From the NCBI RefSeq assembly GCF_010468615.1, contig NZ_WUEH01000003.1, positions 62,001 to 126,000 on the forward strand: a stretch of DNA of 64,000 nucleotides, given 5' to 3'. This DNA is from Pseudodesulfovibrio sp. JC047. Lineage in GTDB: Bacteria; Desulfobacterota; Desulfovibrionia; Desulfovibrionales; Desulfovibrionaceae. A program made the translations under genes and the position numbers. A model generated the notes under the pieces. That model had not been told where the DNA came from. It ran no database searches and saw only the letters and a list, made by a program, of their open reading frames with translations. This document shows, piece after piece, positions 58,928 through 64,000 of this stretch (position 1 is the stretch's first letter; each line of letters starts with the position of its first letter).

Positions 58928-59092
58928 ATGGCTGAAGATATCAAATGCACTGTCGATAAAGACGACCAGGCGGAAAACGAAGAACGCGCATTGTCCGTTT
59001 TCGCATCCGAAAAAAGTGAAGACCTGACCGCCCTCGTGCTCGTCATGGTCGTGACCTTCCTGGTCCTGCTGTTCACCAAGTGGATGGCTTAA
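58928..59092 (+). CDS. 54-residue single-helix membrane protein
   Basis: A short gene starting 15 bases after the YeiH-type stop codon with AAAAGGAGCAATAAGA before the ATG. It encodes an acidic N-terminal half (VDKDDQAENEERALSVFASE) and one C-terminal membrane helix (TALVLVMVVTFLVLLFTKW). The perfect ribosome-binding site and close spacing make it credible. It may be a small subunit of the YeiH-type carrier. Confidence 0.75.
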   Translation: MAEDIKCTVDKDDQAENEERALSVFASEKSEDLTALVLVMVVTFLVLLFTKWMA

Positions 59093-59113
59093 CGTAAGAC
59101 TCCATAAACCTCG

Positions 59114-59152
59114 CCGTATCAGGAGGGGGACCCGCGTCCCCCTCCCATACGG
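59114..59152 (+). other. strong intra-operon hairpin
   Basis: CCGTAT-x-AGGAGGGGGAC pairs with GTCCCCCTCC-x-ATACGG around CCGC. No U-run follows. Probably lowers expression of the downstream genes relative to the carrier or protects the upstream mRNA. Confidence 0.6.
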
Positions 59153-59173
59153 AGATCAACACGGTACTTTGTC

Positions 59174-59617
59174 ATGAAGCATATACTTCTCGCAACACAC
59201 GGCACCCCCGGCGCACGCAAGGCTGAAGTCCTGGCCCGTCAATGGGCCGAGAACTACGGCGCACGCGTCACGGTTCTTTCAATCATCAATGAAGCGTGGG
59301 GCGACATGACCTGCGACGACTGGTTGAATACCTCGACCACACGCAATGCGTTCGGTTCATACGTCGCCAGTGAAATCGCCAAGGAAATCGATGCGGTCTG
59401 GAACCGTGTTCGCTCCGACTTCGACGGAGTCGAAATCGACTTTCTGAGCAAGGGCGGCACGCTTGAAGACGTGCTCGTCGAAGCGGCAACCACAGTCAAT
59501 GCCGATGTCGTGATAATGGGAGCCTGGCAAAAAGAGCAGGCCCCCGGCTTCAGAGACCGTTTTGAAAACAAGCGTCTGCACCCGCAGATGCCATGCCCAC
59601 TGGTGGTGGCACCATGA
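59174..59617 (+). CDS. UspA-family universal stress protein
   Basis: 147 residues with the Usp fold: MKHILLATHGTPGARKAEVLARQWAENYGARVTVLSII at the start; VDVLVEAATTVNADVVIMGAWQKE and a final CPLVVAP. The ATP-binding GxxG-9x-GS motif is changed (GAWQKEQAPGFRDRF), so nucleotide binding is doubtful. Its stop codon overlaps the next start (ATGA). It belongs to the YeiH-type operon and may regulate that carrier. Confidence 0.82.
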   Translation: MKHILLATHGTPGARKAEVLARQWAENYGARVTVLSIINEAWGDMTCDDWLNTSTTRNAFGSYVASEIAKEIDAVWNRVRSDFDGVEIDFLSKGGTLEDVLVEAATTVNADVVIMGAWQKEQAPGFRDRFENKRLHPQMPCPLVVAP

Positions 59618-60222
59618 CTTTATCAGAGACCATAGATCGTCGAAAGCGCGTCCACGCGGACGTGGAAGAACTGCCCAGACCAGGTGTCTGGATGGAAACC
59701 AACTTGCCGTGGAATACCGCTTTCTGGGACGACCTCAAGGCAAAGACCCTGATGCGCCTCAACCCGCATTGGCATATTGAAAAAAACAAGAACATGACGG
59801 GATTCCCTGTCGAAGACGTGCTTGTCGAAGCCGAATTCAAGACTGCGCCCGAACTCATCGTCACCGACGAATCATTTCAGGCAACATTCCCGGAAATCGG
59901 TCTGACTCTGTCCGCCAGGAAAAGTGAAAACGGGGCCAATACCGCACTCTCTTTCACCATGGACGAGATTGAAAACAGCCCGTTCTCAACAGAAGATGCC
60001 GGACGCACCATGCAGTATTGGCTGCCCAGTCTGCGTGAATACTATCGCCTGCACGAATCCAACTCTTTCAAGCACCGCGCCTGGCGATTCTTCATGGACA
60101 AGATCATGCTGACCATGAATCCCACCCAACGCAGAATCAGCGGATTCATGTTCAAACTCACGGTGCTGGAATGCCTGTTCATCGTCATTCTCGGCGTGGG
60201 CTGGTTCTATTACGGAGCTTAG
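59614..60222 (+). CDS. membrane-anchored protein of the YeiH operon, unknown function
   Basis: 202 residues starting at the ATG inside the UspA stop. A hydrophilic body (about 1-175) with WNTAFWDDLKAKTLMRLNPHWHIE and TMDEIENSPFSTEDAGRTMQYWLPSL is followed by one C-terminal helix (LTVLECLFIVILGVGWFYYG). Not recognised. The tail-anchored layout and translational coupling to UspA suggest a cytoplasmic domain held at the membrane near the carrier. Confidence 0.65.
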   Translation: MTLSETIDRRKRVHADVEELPRPGVWMETNLPWNTAFWDDLKAKTLMRLNPHWHIEKNKNMTGFPVEDVLVEAEFKTAPELIVTDESFQATFPEIGLTLSARKSENGANTALSFTMDEIENSPFSTEDAGRTMQYWLPSLREYYRLHESNSFKHRAWRFFMDKIMLTMNPTQRRISGFMFKLTVLECLFIVILGVGWFYYGA

Positions 60223-60230
60223 GAGGAACC

Positions 60231-60527
60231 ATGTTCAAGAATTTCATCCATCATTTTTGTGTCGGTCTGGGCGCACTCGGCTACCTGCTCGCTGTCCCGA
60301 TCCTGCTCTATCAATATCTCGGGCTGATCAATGACTGGCCCTACCTCTTTCTGAGCACGGTCCACGATGCCGCCGGAGACTGGTGGCTGGACGTCAACTG
60401 GCAGGCCCCGGCCCTCTGGATAGCTGTCGGGGTCATCATACTGGCCGCCGCAACCCACGGTTTCATCCGTCGTCACGACACACGCGGCTACAGAGAAGCC
60501 GAAGTCCAAAGCGCATCGGGCTTCTGA
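60231..60527 (+). CDS. small two-helix membrane protein, unknown function
   Basis: 98 residues from the ATG at 60231 (AGGAGGAACC upstream). Two membrane helices (about 8-30: FCVGLGALGYLLAVPILLYQYL, and 60-80: ALWIAVGVIILAAATHGFI) and a polar tail. It is the last gene of the YeiH-type operon, eight bases after the preceding gene, and is followed by a strong terminator. Not recognised. Confidence 0.65.
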   Translation: MFKNFIHHFCVGLGALGYLLAVPILLYQYLGLINDWPYLFLSTVHDAAGDWWLDVNWQAPALWIAVGVIILAAATHGFIRRHDTRGYREAEVQSASGF

Positions 60528-60599
60528 TTTTCCAGTTTGAAAGAATGGCCTCCTCCTTCTTTTGAACACTCCATACCTCATTGCCCTGAGGGTGGCCCC

Positions 60600-60646
60600 C
60601 CGGAAAAGTTGCGGTATCCTCAACCCCAAAACCGCAACTTTTCCGG
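60600..60646. terminator. terminator of the YeiH-type operon
   Basis: CCGGAAAAGTTGCGGT pairs with all 16 bases of 60631-60646 around a 15-base loop. Only the short TTTT within the stem serves as U-rich part. Confidence 0.7.
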
Positions 60647-60819
60647 AGCCTTTCCCTATACCCGCATTTTCATGACAACATCGCACATTCCCCGCACATC
60701 AGGTGCGACTTTCTGCGTCTCTTGACTTTCTGAACTGGGCATCGCCCCATACCCCTATTGCCTCTCCCTCCAAGACATTGTATATTCCTGCGAAATTACC
60801 CACAATACAAGGAATATTC

Positions 60820-61860
60820 ATGCGACCAAAAGCTCTTCTCTTCTCACTGCTTCTGCTGCTAATCGTCCTGCTCCAGGTCTCCCCGGCGCAGTCCTGCACA
60901 CGCTTCATTTACACGGCTGGAAACGATCAGGTCCTGACCGGACGCTCCATGGATTGGCTGGAAGATCTGAAAAGTGATTTCTGGATTTTTTCACGGGGAA
61001 TGCAGCGTGACGGCGGTGTCGGCAAGGATTCGATACAATGGACAGCCAAATACGGCAGCGTCATCATTTCAGGCTATGACGCGGCTTCGGCTGATGGCAT
61101 GAACGAAAAAGGGCTGGTCGCCAATCTGCTCTATCTGGCCGAATCCGATTATGGACACCGCAACGGCAAACCGGGACTGTCCGTCGCGGCCTGGGTTCAG
61201 TATGTGCTCGACAACTATGCGACCGTCAACGAAGCTGTTGCCGACCTCCGCACCGAACCATTTCGCCTCGTGGCCGCGCATCTGCCAAACGGGTCCGCGC
61301 CAACGCTGCATCTGGCCATATCCGACCCAACCGACGATTCCGCCATCTTCGAATACATCGACGGCACCCTGACCATTCATCATGGCAAGAAATTCAAGGT
61401 CATGACCAACTCTCCGATCTACGAGCGGCAACTTGCCCTGGATGATTATTGGCAGGAAATCGGTGGACTGACCATGCTGCCCGGCACCAATCGGGCCAGC
61501 GACCGCTATGTCCGTGCCAGTTTCTATGTCGATGCGTTGCCCAAATTCAAAGATACCCGCATGGCTGTTTCCGCTGCATTCAGCGTCATCCGCAATGTGT
61601 CTGTCCCGCTTGGCATCACCACACCAGGACATCCAAATATTTCCACCACCATCTGGCGGTCTGTTTTCGATCAAAAGAATCGAATCTACTATTATGAATC
61701 CGCAATCTCTCCCAACATTTTCTGGGTCGAGCTGAAAAACATCGATTTCAGCGCATCACAACCGCCCAGAAAACTGAGCCTGAAAAAACACCCCGTCTTT
61801 GCCGGTGACGTTTCCGGAAAATTTCTCCCGGCCACCCCGTTCACCTGGTTGGCTCCCTAA
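60820..61860 (+). CDS. secreted Ntn-hydrolase of the choloylglycine/penicillin acylase family
   Basis: 346 residues from the ATG at 60820 (AAGGAA upstream; the longer reading adds 39 unlikely residues). A signal peptide (RPKALLFSLLLLLIVLLQV) ends PAQS, and the next residue, Cys26, is the N-terminal nucleophile in CTRFIYTAGNDQVLTGRSMDW. ADGMNEKGLVANLLYL and TNSPIYERQ match linear-amide C-N hydrolases. It should cleave an amide, such as an acyl-homoserine lactone, N-acyl amino acid or bile-salt-like compound, in the periplasm. Confidence 0.87.
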   Translation: MRPKALLFSLLLLLIVLLQVSPAQSCTRFIYTAGNDQVLTGRSMDWLEDLKSDFWIFSRGMQRDGGVGKDSIQWTAKYGSVIISGYDAASADGMNEKGLVANLLYLAESDYGHRNGKPGLSVAAWVQYVLDNYATVNEAVADLRTEPFRLVAAHLPNGSAPTLHLAISDPTDDSAIFEYIDGTLTIHHGKKFKVMTNSPIYERQLALDDYWQEIGGLTMLPGTNRASDRYVRASFYVDALPKFKDTRMAVSAAFSVIRNVSVPLGITTPGHPNISTTIWRSVFDQKNRIYYYESAISPNIFWVELKNIDFSASQPPRKLSLKKHPVFAGDVSGKFLPATPFTWLAP

Positions 61861-62029
61861 AACAACGACATCCCATGGCGAGTCCCGGCCATCCGGTTCG
61901 GGACTCGGACTTCATTCTTACCGTAAACCAGTCAACAAACAACGCATCCCCCCTTGTCGGCATGGGAAAGGCAGTGTAGACAGACAATCATCTCTTCGAT
62001 TTTCTGTCACCCACTCCCCGGAGGAACTC

Positions 62030-63682
62030 ATGCGTCGCCTCAGTCTCCAGATCGTCCTTGCCTTGATCCTCACAGGTTTATTGCCTTCATGGGCCTGTGC
62101 CCAAGACTCCCCGGTCATCCCGTATCAAACCACGCCTAATTTTTCCACGGACCCTTTTTTTGAAGGACAGGAAGGGGGTGATTTCGGCACCGGCCTGGCA
62201 TTGGCCGATATCAACGGTGACGGCTTCAAGGACATGGTCGTTTCCAGCGGCAACGACAAGGCCCTGCAACACGTCACCGTCTATTTGAACCGTCAGGATG
62301 GGACCTTTCCCGAAACACCCGACTGGTTGTCCGGTGACACCGACCATCACGGCACACTGGCTGTCGGCGATATCGACGGCGATGGAGACAATGATGTCGC
62401 TGTCTCGGTTTTTCTCGGCAAAGATCTCGAATATGAAAAAGGCGGAATCAAGGTCTACGTCAATCACAACGGCACGTTGGAAAGCCTACCGTCATTCACG
62501 GACACAGGTTACCCATCCTTTGGTTGTGCTCTCGGTGATATCGATGGTGACGGCGACCTCGATCTGGCCGTGGCCTGTGGCGAACCCATTCCCGAAGTGG
62601 AAAGCTTTGCCACGCAAGAATGTTCCAAACGGGCCAAACAACGATTCTCCCGCACTCGAAGCAAAAAACGCACAAACAATCCACAGCCCCCGTTCAAGGT
62701 CCGCAATCGTATTTATCTCAATACCAATGGGACATACTCGACACAACGCGACACCATCTGGCGAACCTGGGATGCCTTTGTGGCCATGGCCGTCACGTAT
62801 GGCGATGTCAACGGGGATGGACTGATGGACGTGCTTTTTGATTCCGCGCCGATCCGGCTCTATCTGGGCCGACAGGGAATGACCCCGGACACCACACCGA
62901 GCTGGACCTCCGAGGACCAGAATTACTACGGCAATGGCCTTGATTTTGCCCCCACCATCCACACGGAACCGGCACAACCGGACACGGTGCCGACCATTGC
63001 AAGTTCATCCAATTGCTACATGGGCAAAGGACGCGGCGGGTTCTCGCTCTATCGATTCCTGTCCCCATTCGTCATTCAATACGAACCCCGAACCAGTTGG
63101 CCAATCTGGACTTCGAAACACGGAGGATGGGGTTCGGCCATCCGCCTGGCCGACCTGAACCAGGACGGCAACCTCGATCTCATCACGCACCGTTGGAACC
63201 CTCCGGGACGAAATGAACTTGCGGGAACCCTGCTGGTCTATCTCGGCAACGGGTCCACCTACCCCGAGACCTGTGACTGGACATCGTCCGAACAATACAC
63301 GTCCATCATTGAAGCCATTGATCTGGCCGATCTGGATAAAAAGGCGGTGGCACAGGGTGTCTATGAAGCCTCTGTCGATGACAGTCACTGGGGAAAAGGA
63401 CAGGATGGACAATCCGTTTTCTACGTCGGGCCACAGATCATTGAAGCAATCACCTCGGTCAAACGGTGGAGTCAGGCCAGCGGATGGCGCGAATTGCGCC
63501 CCGGCACGGACTACACCACTGTTCCCGGACGGAACTGGGTCTCCTTTGCCACACCGCTTCATCTGGGCAACAAGGTCCAGATCGTTTTCACGACTTCCCC
63601 GGAACTGGATATCGTCTACACCAACTGGAATTGCGATCTCGGAAACTTCATCTACAGGTATCACCGCGCTTCAAATCGATAG
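62030..63682 (+). CDS. secreted FG-GAP/VCBS-repeat protein
   Basis: 550 residues. A signal peptide (RRLSLQIVLALILTGLLPSWACA) is followed by at least five FG-GAP/VCBS calcium-type motifs: ALADINGDGFKDMVV, AVGDIDGDGDNDVAV, ALGDIDGDGDLDLAV, TYGDVNGDGLMDVLF and RLADLNQDGNLDLIT. These predict a beta-propeller with bound calcium, exposed in the periplasm or outside. A C-terminal ~110-residue region is unassigned. GGAGG precedes the start at 62030. Possibly a binding or adhesion protein; no enzyme motif seen. Confidence 0.85.
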   Translation: MRRLSLQIVLALILTGLLPSWACAQDSPVIPYQTTPNFSTDPFFEGQEGGDFGTGLALADINGDGFKDMVVSSGNDKALQHVTVYLNRQDGTFPETPDWLSGDTDHHGTLAVGDIDGDGDNDVAVSVFLGKDLEYEKGGIKVYVNHNGTLESLPSFTDTGYPSFGCALGDIDGDGDLDLAVACGEPIPEVESFATQECSKRAKQRFSRTRSKKRTNNPQPPFKVRNRIYLNTNGTYSTQRDTIWRTWDAFVAMAVTYGDVNGDGLMDVLFDSAPIRLYLGRQGMTPDTTPSWTSEDQNYYGNGLDFAPTIHTEPAQPDTVPTIASSSNCYMGKGRGGFSLYRFLSPFVIQYEPRTSWPIWTSKHGGWGSAIRLADLNQDGNLDLITHRWNPPGRNELAGTLLVYLGNGSTYPETCDWTSSEQYTSIIEAIDLADLDKKAVAQGVYEASVDDSHWGKGQDGQSVFYVGPQIIEAITSVKRWSQASGWRELRPGTDYTTVPGRNWVSFATPLHLGNKVQIVFTTSPELDIVYTNWNCDLGNFIYRYHRASNR

Positions 63683-63691
63683 GACAAAAAA

Positions 63692-63723
63692 AAGGCTGGG
63701 AAAATCATTTCCCGGCCTTCCTT
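63692..63723. terminator. terminator after the FG-GAP gene
   Basis: AAGGCTGGGAAA and TTTCCCGGCCTT pair (one G-T) across ATCA. A-rich on the left and T-rich on the right: may act for both convergent genes. Confidence 0.75.
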
Positions 63724-63789
63724 CCTGCATGATCTCTCTTGGACAGACTCCACAAAGACCAACAACAGTCAAAAATCACGCGACAGCGG

Positions 63790-64000
63790 CTACCACTCTT
63801 TCACATTCCGATCCGCATATTCGAAGTACTCGCCTCGCTTGATGCTGAATTCGTGATCGAAAAAGGCCGATGAAATAAGAAATTCGGCGGACGACCGATT
63901 GCTGGCCGTCGGGATATTGTACAAAACAGCCAAACGCAACAACGCCTTCACATCCACATCATGCGGCTGTGGTTCCATGGGATCCCAAAAAAAGATGAGG
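63790..64000 (-). CDS. mgsA: methylglyoxal synthase, C-terminal part (gene cut by window edge)
   Basis: The last 69 codons are visible; the gene continues past the right edge. [28 protein letters not shown] and [12 protein letters not shown] are the highly conserved C-terminal blocks of MgsA, which converts dihydroxyacetone phosphate to methylglyoxal and phosphate. The His of QPHD is an active-site residue. An internal ATG at 63978 is not a real start, since the conserved region runs through it. Confidence 0.9.
   Translation of the reverse strand, partial: LIFFWDPMEPQPHDVDVKALLRLAVLYNIPTASNRSSAEFLISSAFFDHEFSIKRGEYFEYADRNVKEW

Noticed and set aside
1-64000. tRNA, rRNA, prophage, integrase or transposase genes
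   Set aside because: No T-arm-like signatures in tRNA context, no ribosomal RNA segments and no recombinase or phage structural motifs were seen by reading both strands.

Overview
The window looks like chromosomal DNA of a mesophilic sulfate-reducing deltaproteobacterium of the Desulfovibrio/Pseudodesulfovibrio type. The grounds are the gene repertoire (TauE, SulP and YeiH anion carriers, DsrE/F/H-like and TusA/YedE sulfur or selenium proteins, several sigma-54 activators, BCCT carriers, a selenium-type molybdenum hydroxylase set), an HcpR-like TTGTGA-N6-TCACA site, and moderate G+C with long dyad-rich intergenic elements. No rRNA, tRNA, CRISPR array, prophage or insertion sequence was recognised. 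Family level is fairly safe; species is not.

Layout. 1-1.1 kb: end of a PhnD-like binding protein/sensor pair. 1.2-6.6 kb: PH-domain protein, a TauE-type anion carrier, and a four-cluster ferredoxin subunit divergent from a cytoplasmic molybdopterin oxidoreductase. 6.6-9.4 kb: YedE-TusA-DUF3343-kinase-like operon (selenium/sulfur handling). 9.6-13.4 kb: arsenate reductase, a DASS carrier and an NhaC antiporter. 13.4-14.3 kb: an array of 120-bp tandem repeats plus a dispersed element. 14.4-21.7 kb: one long minus-strand operon, TetR-SulP-signalling proteins, with two TetR-type palindromes upstream. 22-27.6 kb: amino acid permease, a sigma-54 activator and a NifX/DUF5320/CGGC group with a sigma-54 promoter. 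27.7-30.4 kb: TSCPD-YitT-EamA operon preceded by a sigma-54 promoter and a strongly folded leader.

30.4-39.3 kb: a minus-strand cluster of BCCT carrier, Thr-type alkaline-phosphatase-superfamily enzyme, DsrH/E/F-like trio, OsmC, a mini AP-like protein, EamA carrier, small winged-helix protein and sigma-54 activator. It has a sigma-54 promoter at 39.47 kb and shared CGACA-N4-TGTCG operators. 39.8-51.5 kb: a second sigma-54 activator, three GAGTY-N6-RACTC operators and a sigma-54 promoter. These lead into an EamA carrier, a three-subunit molybdenum hydroxylase, its MocA/YqeB/YqeC accessory proteins, a second BCCT carrier and a MoeA-like protein. 51.5-52 kb: a second copy of the dispersed repeat composite. 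52-60.6 kb: FUSC-type exporter, then a two-component system with a CxxCH (heme c) sensor kinase. This lies divergent from a sigma-54-driven YeiH-type carrier operon. 60.8-64 kb: secreted Ntn hydrolase, secreted FG-GAP protein and the C-terminus of methylglyoxal synthase.

A theme runs through the window: sulfur-anion and zwitterion carriers, each placed beside its own regulator. Five sigma-54 (-24/-12) promoters were read directly, and most lie next to a cognate-looking activator gene and palindromic enhancer sites. The two BCCT clusters are the best candidates for undescribed metabolism.
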